From Chitinispirillales bacterium (GTDB lineage: Bacteria > Fibrobacterota > Chitinivibrionia > Chitinivibrionales > Chitinispirillaceae), in NCBI GenBank assembly GCA_031281225.1, contig JAITFQ010000007.1, positions 1 to 34,913 on the forward strand: a stretch of DNA of 34,913 bases, in the 5' to 3' direction. Positions 25,419-33,200 of the stretch are shown here, one piece after another. Under the pieces are notes generated by a model. The model ran no database searches, was not told the DNA's origin, and saw nothing but the letters and a program-made list of their open reading frames with translations. The position numbers and the translations under genes are program-made. Position 1 is the stretch's first letter, and each line of letters starts with the position of its first letter.

Positions 25419-27236
25419 CTATTGATAAATTTCAACGCGGTTTCTCCCGTTTGCTTTTGCCTTATAGAGCGCCTGATCCGCCCATTCCACGAGGTCGTCG
25501 TTGTTTAACGTGCGTCGCGAGTATTCGGCTATGCCAAAACTCATGGTTAGCGTTACGTCTTTGCCGTCGTTTGTTCTGAAAGTTAATTTTTCTATGGTCT
25601 GCCTTATCCGTTCTACTAAATCCTTGGCTTTTTTGCAGTCGGTTTTGTCGAGAATCAGAACAAATTCTTCTCCGCCGTAGCGCGCGGCGGCGTCTATGTC
25701 TATCCGCACGCAGCTTTCGAGTTTGGCGGCTACGCCTTTCAGGACTATGTCGCCGAAGGGGTGGCCGTAGGTGTCGTTGAGTTTTTTGAAGTGGTCTATG
25801 TCGCACAGAACGAGCGACAGCGGGTCCCCGTATCTTTTGCAGGATGTGATTTTATTATTGAGAATTTTCTCGAACTGGCGGCGGTTGTAGATGCCGGTCA
25901 GCGCGTCGTATCTCGCCAGGGCCTGCTCTTTTTGGATGATGAATATTTTTTCCAGCGCCAGCCCCGCGCTGGTTCCCAAGCGCGAAAGCAGTTCCGCGCT
26001 GAAATTCGTGAACGCGTCTTTTTTTACGGATTCAACGAGCATCAGCCCCTTGAATTTATCTGCACTAAGTTTGTTTGAGCCGAACGGCACGGCCAAAAAA
26101 GAGCCAAAACCCTTGCTTTTCGGCTCATTTTCCGCGTAGCGGGGTTCGTGGCGGTCGTCGTTGAAATTTCTGGAAAAAGCGACCTGGGAGTAAGCGACGG
26201 TTGCGATTGTTTTCGGGCTGTCGCCGTCAAGTTGGAAAGTGAGTTTGTCGAACCCCGCCGAGCCTTCGCCGTGTACCCGCACGATGGACGCGGTCATTGT
26301 GTCCTCCTCTTTCAGGCTTATGGTGAGCCTGTCGCACGTGATTGCGTAAGCGATGATGTCGCGCATTTTGTCCATGACGGCGTCGAGTTCCAGATTCTTC
26401 CAAAAATCGTCTTCGACGCTGCTTATAGCCGCGAGCCGCTGGTATTCGAGGCTGTGGTCGGTGTTCAGGTAGGTGTAATATATGGAGCGCCCTATCAGGG
26501 TGGCGATATTTCTGAGGAAATCCAAATCCTGTTTCGAGTAGGCGTTTTCCTTTGTGCTGTCGACCAATACTATGGCTATTGTTTCGCCCGCCGTTTCCGC
26601 GGGGCAGAGCATTATGGAGCGGATGTTTTCTTCGGGCTTGAATTCGTGCTCCTCGTCGTAGTAGTAGAGGGTGGCGTTTTTATTTGTGAAGCTGGGTTCG
26701 TAAAACGGGCGCAGCCCCCCTTCTTCCGCAAGCAGGCTGCCCAAAATCCCGCGGCGGGGGATGATGCGCGCTTCTAGATTGAGAAAGCCCGATTTCGACA
26801 CGCTGCGCCTGAGCGTGTAACCGCCGTCCGTGTGGAAGAAGATCGCGGCGGTGCAAAAAGAAAGTTTGCCGCTGATTGCCGTCAGGAACATATCAAGCGT
26901 TTCGTCGACGACGACTTTGGTTTCCTGCCACTGCCTTTTCTGGTACTCAATACCGAGCGGCGCGGCTTGCGCGCTTGCGCCGGTTATGTCTTCCATGACG
27001 GCTGGCTCCGGTTTTTTGGGACGCTTGAATTCGGTTATGCTGTGCCGCTGCGTTGCGGGCAGCGTGACTGTGGGGCGTTTTTTTGTCGTTTTGGCGGGGC
27101 GCAGCAAAGCGGAAAGGGCGACCCCGAAAAATACCCCGGCGATCACGTCGGCTACGTGCGAGTGGATTAGAAGGAGCAGTACCCCCAAGGTTATGAATAC
27201 CGCCGCCTGCACAGTTTTTTTCTGCGCCCGCTTCAT
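25419..27236 (-). CDS. Diguanylate cyclase with two GAF-like sensor domains and membrane anchor
   Basis: 605 residues. Two N-terminal hydrophobic segments (VQAAVFITLGVLLLLIHS and VADVIAGVFFGVALSALL, residues ~9-46) anchor it as a hairpin. Two GAF-like domains follow (about 85-260 and 275-430), then a GGDEF domain (about 435-605) with DALTGIYNRRQFE, DIDHFKKLNDTYGH and the active-site RYGGEEF near residue 520. It should make cyclic di-GMP. The allosteric I-site (RxxD five residues before GGEEF) reads IDID, so product inhibition is probably absent. Its ATG overlaps the stop of the upstream response regulator (ATGA), implying paired function. Confidence 0.92.
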   Translation of the reverse strand: MKRAQKKTVQAAVFITLGVLLLLIHSHVADVIAGVFFGVALSALLRPAKTTKKRPTVTLPATQRHSITEFKRPKKPEPAVMEDITGASAQAAPLGIEYQKRQWQETKVVVDETLDMFLTAISGKLSFCTAAIFFHTDGGYTLRRSVSKSGFLNLEARIIPRRGILGSLLAEEGGLRPFYEPSFTNKNATLYYYDEEHEFKPEENIRSIMLCPAETAGETIAIVLVDSTKENAYSKQDLDFLRNIATLIGRSIYYTYLNTDHSLEYQRLAAISSVEDDFWKNLELDAVMDKMRDIIAYAITCDRLTISLKEEDTMTASIVRVHGEGSAGFDKLTFQLDGDSPKTIATVAYSQVAFSRNFNDDRHEPRYAENEPKSKGFGSFLAVPFGSNKLSADKFKGLMLVESVKKDAFTNFSAELLSRLGTSAGLALEKIFIIQKEQALARYDALTGIYNRRQFEKILNNKITSCKRYGDPLSLVLCDIDHFKKLNDTYGHPFGDIVLKGVAAKLESCVRIDIDAAARYGGEEFVLILDKTDCKKAKDLVERIRQTIEKLTFRTNDGKDVTLTMSFGIAEYSRRTLNNDDLVEWADQALYKAKANGRNRVEIYQ

Positions 27237-27631
27237 TGCACGCCCCCTCTTTTTGCCCTCTTGCTCCCTTCGGTTAAAGCCTTGGCGACAGCGGCCTCGA
27301 CCATCTCCTTTTCCAGCGGCTTGGATAACACCGCGCTAAAACCCATGCTCAGCAGACTCTTGACGGTAACATTTTCGGCGAACGATGTGATGGCGACTAT
27401 CGGCACGTGCCTGATGGCCTCGTTTCTGCCGGCGCGGTTGAAGAAGCGTATGCCGTCCATCACCGGCATAGTGATGTCGGTGGTGATGAGGTCGGGCAGC
27501 TCCTTTTCCGCTTTGGCCAGCCCCTCAAACCCGTTGAGGGCGGTGATGATTTCGTAGTCCTTGTAGAGAAAAAGCTCCAAAAGGTCAAGCGTGTCATGGT
27601 CGTCTTCCACAAGCAATATTTTTTTTCTCAT
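27233..27631 (-). CDS. Single-domain response regulator (CheY-like receiver)
   Basis: 132 residues, one receiver domain with no output domain. The acidic pocket is VEDDHD near the N-terminus, the phospho-acceptor is D52 in ITTDITMPVMDG, the switch Thr is in VAITSF and the conserved Lys is K104 in LSKPLE. The gene overlaps the diguanylate cyclase by 4 bases and starts 11 bases after lptFG, so it probably controls or cooperates with the GGDEF protein. The cognate kinase is not adjacent; the hybrid kinase at 7647-9314 is one candidate only by presence. Confidence 0.92.
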   Translation of the reverse strand: MRKKILLVEDDHDTLDLLELFLYKDYEIITALNGFEGLAKAEKELPDLITTDITMPVMDGIRFFNRAGRNEAIRHVPIVAITSFAENVTVKSLLSMGFSAVLSKPLEKEMVEAAVAKALTEGSKRAKRGGVQ

Positions 27632-27642
27632 AGTTTTTTTCC

Positions 27643-30261
27643 TCAGTGGGCGGCTTTCCTGTAAAGCGCGAGCCCTATAAAAAAGAAAATTACATTACCT
27701 ATCCACGCCCCCGCAAGAACGGGGATGTATCCGTTTTGGGCGAATACGAGCGCGAAGCGGCTCAGTATCCAGAACAGAAATGAGAGCAGAAGCCCCACGC
27801 CGAAAAGCGCCGCCCCGCCCCGCCTGCCCGCACGGGCCGAAAGCGACAGCCCGAAAAGGATAACGATGAAATTCATAAACGGCAGCGCGATCTTGAATTG
27901 CAGCTCCGCCGTGAACCTGTGCACCTTCTCGCCCCTGCGCTTGGCGGCCTCAATGTAGCTTGCCAGCTCCCAGTAGCTCATCGCTTCCTTCGACCTCACC
28001 CGCTTCACAATTTCGAGGGGGACGGTTGTCAGCACATCGTCGGGGAGCGTTGAAAATTTTTGGGTCAGTATGCCCTCTTCGGAGAACGTGTACGTCCGTC
28101 CGTTAACAAAACTCCAGCCCGCGTCGTCAAAATCCGATTCTGCCGCGATTACGCGCTCCGCCAGGCCGTCGCTCTTAAACGTGTAGCGGCGCACGCCCCG
28201 GAAGAATTGCGGCTCGGTGCAGAACTCATTAAAAACATACATAATGTCAGGCGCCGCAAAATAGAAAAAATTTCTTCGATACTCGCGGATAGTTTTTTGG
28301 GTGGATTGCGATTCCTCCTCCGGCGCCTTGCCGAAATTGCTTTGAAGCAGCGTACGCTGCTCATTTGCGTGCGGAATAATCATTTCGCCGCCGTAAAACA
28401 CGCCGCCCGAGAGCAGGAGCCCGAGGAAGAGGAGCGGCATGGTAAGCTGCCTGACATTCACCCCCGCAGCCTTCATCGCCGTGAGCTCGCTGGTCTTGGC
28501 GAGCCTGCCCATCGCAAACATTGAGGAGAGGAACAGGACGATGGGGAGCACCGTTTGGGCTATCCACGGCAGGTAGTAGTAGTAGAACATCACGGTTTGC
28601 AGATGTGTGGCGTTCTCGAATTTCCTCAGGTTGCCGACGTAGTCTATTGTGACGAAGATCACAAGCAACGCGATCAGCAGCCCAACCGCGTATCCCAAGA
28701 ACATCCCTATAAGATACGTAGGCAGTGTGCCGTTGATTTTATTGAGTATCAGCCGGGGGATTTTGAAAATCATCCCCGGCAGGCGGAATATCCATAAATT
28801 TGCGACGCGCTTGGCGAGCGTCCCGCTTTTTCCGAAGATGTTTTTTACAAATCCGAAGTTGATGGACGTTTCGCGGAGCATGAGGAACATGAGAATCAAT
28901 CCGCATATCGCAAGAAACACGTTGCCCGACCACATGCCGACGGCGGGGGATACTATGAGCTTGCCACCCATGTTTTCCCCGGCTATCAGGAATACCCAAT
29001 ACATGATGAAAAAGAATACCGAGTAGCTCGCGCCCACCGCGAGCCCGCCCCTGCGCGCCATGATTCCGAGCGGCGCGCCTATCAGCACAAATATGAGGCA
29101 CGCGGCGGGGATGGCGAACTTTTTGTGCACCTCGACCATCAACTGGGCGATTAGCAGGTCGTTGTTTTTTATGTTTGTCGTTAGCCTGCCGATGGTGCTT
29201 TCGTAAAGCCTGAGCCGGTTTATGGTTCTGCGGGCGGGGGCGGCGCCCGCGCCCTGATCGATTATGTTTTCCAGCGCGCCGACTGTTGGGATATTTTCAA
29301 CAGACGCCGTTTGGACATCGCCACGCCGCCTGTTTCCGCGCCCGCTTGGCCTGAGATCATCCTCGGTTAATTCCGATTCAATGCCGTGCAGTGATGTGAT
29401 GGCGCGGACGGAATCGATCGCCGCGTCGCGTTCCGATATCATACGTGCGTTCAAATTTCTGAATTCCCGCACCTCTTCCATCATCATCGATATGTTTTTT
29501 TCACGATTCCCGCGGGTGCCGGAACTCGTGCGTTCGAAGCGCGTGTCGACGTTTTTTATGTAGATGACCTGCTTTTTGAACCTGGCGAGGAAATAATTTT
29601 GGTCGTTCGCGCGGGAGGTGCTGTGTGTTTCGCCGTTGAACAGGGAGAGCTCCAGATACTCCCCGTCGTTGGTCATGCGGATGTTGCCCCTTTCGGCCAC
29701 CGTTATCATAGGGTCTTCCCCCGGCGCGTCCGAAAATATCCGTATGCCGCTCAGGTCGCCGCTCATAGGTTTTACATCGTCAACATATAGAACATAGTCC
29801 TGGAAATCTCTAATCAAGACCCCCGGTTCTATGAAGGCGGCCGGGCGCTTGCGGGCGATGTCCCCCAAAAGGTTTCCCGCGCGGTGGTTCGCCTCGGGCA
29901 GGATAAGGTCATGGAAGTAAAAAAGCGCTACCGTCACCACTGCCGACGCCGCCATCACAGGCAGCACCAGCGCGGACATATTGCGCCCCGACACCTTGAT
30001 AGCCGTAATCTCGTTGTCTCCGGCCATCCGTCCGAAGGTCATAAGCGTCGCGGAGAGTATTGCCATAGGTATCCCCAGCGCCAGTATCCACCCAAGCTGG
30101 ATAAGAAATACCTCGAGCACCACAATCGGGTCAATATTTTTAGACACAATCCGATCGAGCATCAAAATCGCCTGCTGCATTATAAGCAAAAAGATTATGA
30201 TGCTCAGCGAAGCAATAAACGGGAATATGTGTTCTTTGACGATGTATCTGTATAAAAGCAT
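27643..30261 (-). CDS. Fused LptF-LptG lipopolysaccharide export permease (YjgP/YjgQ x2)
   Basis: 872 residues in one uninterrupted frame holding two complete YjgP/YjgQ permease units. Unit 1 (about 1-460): RYIVKEHIFPFIASL, helices, GIPMAILSATLMTFGRMAGDNEITAIKVSG, a periplasmic domain, then three C-terminal helices after KKFAIPAACLIFVLIGAPLG. Unit 2 (about 485-872): LPTYLIGMFLGYAVGLL, TVLPIVLFLSSMFAMGRLAKTSELTAMKAAGV, a second periplasmic domain and LQFKIALPFMNFIVILFGLSLS. These partner the LptB ATPase to lift LPS from the inner membrane; in most bacteria they are separate lptF and lptG genes. Unit 1 has an unusually long, charged periplasmic insert (about 245-365). It is first in the operon with the regulator, GGDEF protein and rsmI. 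Confidence 0.93.
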   Translation of the reverse strand: MLLYRYIVKEHIFPFIASLSIIIFLLIMQQAILMLDRIVSKNIDPIVVLEVFLIQLGWILALGIPMAILSATLMTFGRMAGDNEITAIKVSGRNMSALVLPVMAASAVVTVALFYFHDLILPEANHRAGNLLGDIARKRPAAFIEPGVLIRDFQDYVLYVDDVKPMSGDLSGIRIFSDAPGEDPMITVAERGNIRMTNDGEYLELSLFNGETHSTSRANDQNYFLARFKKQVIYIKNVDTRFERTSSGTRGNREKNISMMMEEVREFRNLNARMISERDAAIDSVRAITSLHGIESELTEDDLRPSGRGNRRRGDVQTASVENIPTVGALENIIDQGAGAAPARRTINRLRLYESTIGRLTTNIKNNDLLIAQLMVEVHKKFAIPAACLIFVLIGAPLGIMARRGGLAVGASYSVFFFIMYWVFLIAGENMGGKLIVSPAVGMWSGNVFLAICGLILMFLMLRETSINFGFVKNIFGKSGTLAKRVANLWIFRLPGMIFKIPRLILNKINGTLPTYLIGMFLGYAVGLLIALLVIFVTIDYVGNLRKFENATHLQTVMFYYYYLPWIAQTVLPIVLFLSSMFAMGRLAKTSELTAMKAAGVNVRQLTMPLLFLGLLLSGGVFYGGEMIIPHANEQRTLLQSNFGKAPEEESQSTQKTIREYRRNFFYFAAPDIMYVFNEFCTEPQFFRGVRRYTFKSDGLAERVIAAESDFDDAGWSFVNGRTYTFSEEGILTQKFSTLPDDVLTTVPLEIVKRVRSKEAMSYWELASYIEAAKRRGEKVHRFTAELQFKIALPFMNFIVILFGLSLSARAGRRGGAALFGVGLLLSFLFWILSRFALVFAQNGYIPVLAGAWIGNVIFFFIGLALYRKAAH

Positions 30262-30315
30262 ATAGCATAAATATAATACAAAACAGAGGCGGCTGGATAA
30301 AATACTTGTACCCCC

Positions 30316-30345
30316 TTGCTTCGTCCCCGTCCCATAGGGTATACT
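30316..30345 (+). promoter_or_regulatory. Sigma-70 type promoter upstream of the small ORF and ispF
   Basis: TTGCTT (30316-30321) and TATACT (30340-30345) are 18 bases apart, in the 144-base gap between divergent lptFG and the small ORF. Transcription would begin near 30352, about 54 bases before the small ORF start. Confidence 0.6.
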
Positions 30346-30405
30346 TATGGTTAGTGACGTTTTTTGTGTGGAAATTGACGCCGGCTTTTGTAACGGGGAG
30401 GGTTT

Positions 30406-30591
30406 ATGGGCAATAAACCGCGGAGAGAGTTGTTTTGGGTTGAAATTCGTGCTATGTTCACAGACATCGCCCGTCAGCAGGCGGGGATTGCCGGAGGGAT
30501 GAAGGATGCCAAGCGTTTGTTTGCGGAAAGGGCGGCACTAGTATTCAAAGGTAAGGGGGGCGTTGAGGTGCGGGGTGTGCTATGCCGGTAA
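30406..30591 (+). CDS. Small conserved-looking hypothetical protein preceding ispF
   Basis: 61 residues (MGNKPRRELFWVEIRAMF...), basic, probably cytosolic, no recognised domain. It is kept as a likely gene because GGGGAGGG sits 3-4 bases before its ATG, a good promoter lies upstream, and its stop codon overlaps the ispF start by 10 bases in the way coupled genes do. It could alternatively be a translated leader that sets ispF expression. Confidence 0.5.
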   Translation: MGNKPRRELFWVEIRAMFTDIARQQAGIAGGMKDAKRLFAERAALVFKGKGGVEVRGVLCR

Positions 30592-31097
30592 CCACAATAT
30601 CAATTTCCGCAATAGGCCAGGACTCCCACCGCTTCGAACCAGCCGGTTCGCAAAAGCCGCTGATTCTTGGCGGCGTTGTCATTCCGGGTGCTTTGGGGCT
30701 TATGGGTAATAGTGACGCTGATGTTATTCTGCACGCGGTAACGAACGCAGTTTCCGGTATTTCCGGCGTCAATATACTTGGCAAAATTAGTGACGATTTA
30801 TGTCTTAATCAAGGGATAACCGATAGCCGTGTCTACCTTGAAAAAGCGATTGAAACGCTCGTGCCAAACCGATGGAAAATCATACACCTATCAATATCGG
30901 TCGAAGCTAGAAAACCACATTTGTCTGCCCACATTCCCGCAATAAAGCGCTCCGTTGCCTCATTGTTGTCACTCCCTGAAAGCTGCGTGGGATTGACGGC
31001 GACGACGGGGGAGGGGCTGACCGATTTTGGGCGCGGGGAGGGGGTGCAGGTGTTTGTTATAGCGTCGGCTGCTAAGGAAGTTACGGTAGCAACATAA
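30582..31097 (+). CDS. ispF: 2-C-methyl-D-erythritol 2,4-cyclodiphosphate synthase-like protein (divergent IspF)
   Basis: 171 residues with the IspF fold signature: the zinc ligands D14 and H16 (GQDSHRF) and H51 (LHAVTNA), LGGVVIP, and the nucleotide-binding ATTGEGLTDFGRGEG near the C-terminus. IspF closes the cyclodiphosphate ring in the MEP isoprenoid pathway. Two usual active-site positions differ: the GHSDAD histidine is N43 (GNSDAD), and the LGDIG aspartate region reads GVNILG. This is therefore a divergent IspF or an IspF-like paralog, and activity is not assured. Its start overlaps a small upstream ORF; its 3' end overlaps the metalloprotease gene tail-to-tail by 17 bases. Confidence 0.8.
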   Translation: MPVTTISISAIGQDSHRFEPAGSQKPLILGGVVIPGALGLMGNSDADVILHAVTNAVSGISGVNILGKISDDLCLNQGITDSRVYLEKAIETLVPNRWKIIHLSISVEARKPHLSAHIPAIKRSVASLLSLPESCVGLTATTGEGLTDFGRGEGVQVFVIASAAKEVTVAT

Positions 31098-33054
31098 CCT
31101 TGCGCCTCTGCGTGTTTCTTCTGTTGGAGACCGGGTTTTGGGAGGTGGCGGATATGAAGAGCACGCCGGGGATTAAACGTCTGTTGGGATACCATTCCAC
31201 ACCGTTTTCGACCTTTCGAAACGCGTTATCCCTGGTGTTATCCCCATTATAATAGCCCAAAAACTTGCCGTCCGCGGTCATTATCCTGATTTCGGATATG
31301 TGGTTGCCGGATATGAGTACCGGATTTCGAGAACTGACTCTTACGACGTTGGGATAGATGTTTAGGGGCGTGTTTGGCGTCGTGTCCGGCGGTTCGATAA
31401 AATCGTTGATTTTCACGGTGACTCTGTTTTGATTCGCGCTCGCGTTTGTGACTACGAGGATACAGCGCTTTTTTTCTTTCCAGTCCGTGAGCGTGAAAAG
31501 ACCGCTTCCGTTTTGATTCATCGTTATTGGCACAATTCCGACGCTGTCGCTTCCGCCGCCTTCCATAACAAGTGCGCTCGCGCTCCATGTTTTGCCGGTC
31601 ATGTCGTTGTCTACTTGACCGTTTATACTTATAAGGAGCGTGTCGGGGTGGTCGGGTCGCGGTTCGTACAGTAGAAATATGGCTGAGTTGCGGTTTACGG
31701 TTACTGTCTCCGACCCTGCTGCTGGCGTTGTTGGGACAGCCCATGCGCGCATCAATTCGGCGTCGTTCACGAAAGCCCACGGGCGTCGCGCGCGGCTTCC
31801 GGTGAAGTAGCTCTCGGCGTGGAAGCCGTTGAGCGTTTCTGCCCAGCTTTTGCCGGCGTGGTTTTGGGAAACCCGCTCAATGTTTCTGTGAAAAGCCAGC
31901 GTTCTCTCGTTATAACTGTTGTACTGGATGGCTTTCACAAATCCGATGCTGTCTTCGGGGTTTGTTTTTTCGTATAGGTATTTGAGGAGGATTGAGTTCG
32001 CGTACATGTTGTTGCTGTTGTCAAAAAATGACATTCGCGGGTTCGTGAAAAATCTGCCTATGTACTGAATGTAGTCTTTTACTTCCGGAAACGCTACATC
32101 TTCCATGAGCACGGCCGAACCTTCGAGCCAACCGAAGGACAAATTATCCAACTGGCCATCCCCCCGAATTGTATGAACCATTGCGTACTGTACCGCGTGA
32201 AAGAGTTCGTGGGCGCAGGTCACCCGCACCGCGTCGTATGGCCGGAGATGGTAGCCAAGATCATCCCAGTCCGACCAGTCGCTGTTTATCTCTATGTAGC
32301 TTGAAAAACCTGGCGCGCCAGTTGTTTGCCTTGCGTAGGGCCACGTTACGCCGTAATAGTCATATAAATAACTGATTAGGACGCTGTAATGCGCGGTCGC
32401 CCCGTCCGCGTCGGGCGCGTTTATTGGCTCAATAAAGCCGAAGCGGTCTACGAGCATGGCCCACGCGCTGTCGAGCGCGAATGCCGTTTCGTCAATGTAG
32501 TCGGGGACGCCGTTTGACCACGGGCTCCGCACATGCCACGACGACGGGTCGTCGTTGGCTCCGTAGCCCATCGTATCGGTGAGGTTTACTGCGTTCATGC
32601 CGGACGTGGAGTAATAAATCTTAAACTTACCCGACGGCGATATATGGAACGTATCGTAATCTTCAGGGAGGATGTCCGTGGCCCTCCTGTAAAGCTCACG
32701 GAACTCCGGCGTCAGGTCGTCCCACATCCGCACAAGCGCAAATAGGTCTTGTTGTGTAGGGCGGACGGGCCGGCCTGTCGCGTGTGCGCCGTGTTGCTGC
32801 GTCCGCGTACCGCCGCGCCGGTTATTAACCCTCTCCTCAAAAAACGACCGGAACCTGGCCTCAATTTCGACCGGTGAAAGATCGTTGCCCCGCGCGTCAT
32901 TGATACTGACGCGTGACAAACCTTGAGCGTTACCGCTACGCTCACGTTCTTTTGCCTGTAGTGGGTATACGCAAAAAACGATCAGCAAGGCGGACAAAGA
33001 AACAATCTGCGGGAAACTATTTTCGGCAATGGTATGTTTTATTGATTTGCGCAT
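31081..33054 (-). CDS. Exported zinc metalloprotease (gluzincin-like HExxH) with C-terminal sorting-like tail
   Basis: 657 residues with an N-terminal signal peptide (SLSALLIVFCVYPLQA). The zinc site is HELFH at 282-286 in CAHELFHAVQYAM, with a probable third ligand E311 in GWLEGSAV, an arrangement seen in MXAN_6640-type putative peptidases. The middle region has SDWDDLGYHL and DYIDETAFALDSAW blocks shared with that group. The last ~90 residues, starting YPNVVRVSSRNPV and ending RRKVMLLP, resemble type IX/FlgD-Ig-like sorting tails. It is likely secreted to the surface or medium to degrade protein. The gene starts 18 bases downstream of tRNA-Gln on the same strand, so it may be read from the tRNA promoter. 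Confidence 0.85.
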   Translation of the reverse strand: MRKSIKHTIAENSFPQIVSLSALLIVFCVYPLQAKERERSGNAQGLSRVSINDARGNDLSPVEIEARFRSFFEERVNNRRGGTRTQQHGAHATGRPVRPTQQDLFALVRMWDDLTPEFRELYRRATDILPEDYDTFHISPSGKFKIYYSTSGMNAVNLTDTMGYGANDDPSSWHVRSPWSNGVPDYIDETAFALDSAWAMLVDRFGFIEPINAPDADGATAHYSVLISYLYDYYGVTWPYARQTTGAPGFSSYIEINSDWSDWDDLGYHLRPYDAVRVTCAHELFHAVQYAMVHTIRGDGQLDNLSFGWLEGSAVLMEDVAFPEVKDYIQYIGRFFTNPRMSFFDNSNNMYANSILLKYLYEKTNPEDSIGFVKAIQYNSYNERTLAFHRNIERVSQNHAGKSWAETLNGFHAESYFTGSRARRPWAFVNDAELMRAWAVPTTPAAGSETVTVNRNSAIFLLYEPRPDHPDTLLISINGQVDNDMTGKTWSASALVMEGGGSDSVGIVPITMNQNGSGLFTLTDWKEKKRCILVVTNASANQNRVTVKINDFIEPPDTTPNTPLNIYPNVVRVSSRNPVLISGNHISEIRIMTADGKFLGYYNGDNTRDNAFRKVENGVEWYPNRRLIPGVLFISATSQNPVSNRRNTQRRKVMLLP

Positions 33055-33072
33055 GAGTTGTCAAAAAGAAAA

Positions 33073-33146
33073 TGGCTGGGGTGCAAGGATTCGAACCTCG
33101 ATAACTGGAACCAGAATCCAGAGTCCTGCCATTGGACGACACCCCA
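33073..33146 (-). tRNA. tRNA-Gln (anticodon CTG)
   Basis: The minus strand folds as a standard 74-base tRNA including encoded CCA. The acceptor arm TGGGGTG/CACCCCA has a G discriminator base, the D arm is GTCC/GGAC, the anticodon arm CTGGA-TTCTGGT-TCCAG gives anticodon CTG for codon CAG, and the T arm CGAGG-TTCGAAT-CCTTG is regular. The T-rich TTTTCTTTTT directly after CCA may help release the transcript. Confidence 0.96.
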
Positions 33147-33165
33147 GTAGGTTTACTTTTGGCTA

Positions 33166-33186
33166 CCCATCAATATAGTTGATGGG
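33166..33186. promoter_or_regulatory. Perfect inverted repeat overlapping the tRNA-Gln promoter
   Basis: CCCATCAA (33166-33173) and TTGATGGG (33179-33186) flank TATAG, giving a perfect 21-base dyad. It covers the -10 box of the tRNA-Gln promoter and lies just ahead of the tcdA start, so it could be an operator or an RNA hairpin in the tcdA leader. No T-tract follows. Confidence 0.5.
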
Positions 33187-33200
33187 AAATTGAAATGCAA
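33172..33200 (-). promoter_or_regulatory. Promoter of tRNA-Gln, TTGCAT-N17-TATATT
   Basis: On the minus strand TTGCAT (33195-33200) and TATATT (33172-33177) are 17 bases apart, matching the architecture of the two promoters at 6400 and 6961. Transcription should begin near 33165, about 20 bases before the tRNA 5' end. The -35 box coincides with the annotated tcdA start codon. Confidence 0.7.

Noticed and set aside
33059-33064. Minus-strand TTGACA just before the metalloprotease start
   Set aside because: A perfect -35 hexamer but its -10 would fall inside the coding sequence, so it cannot serve this gene.
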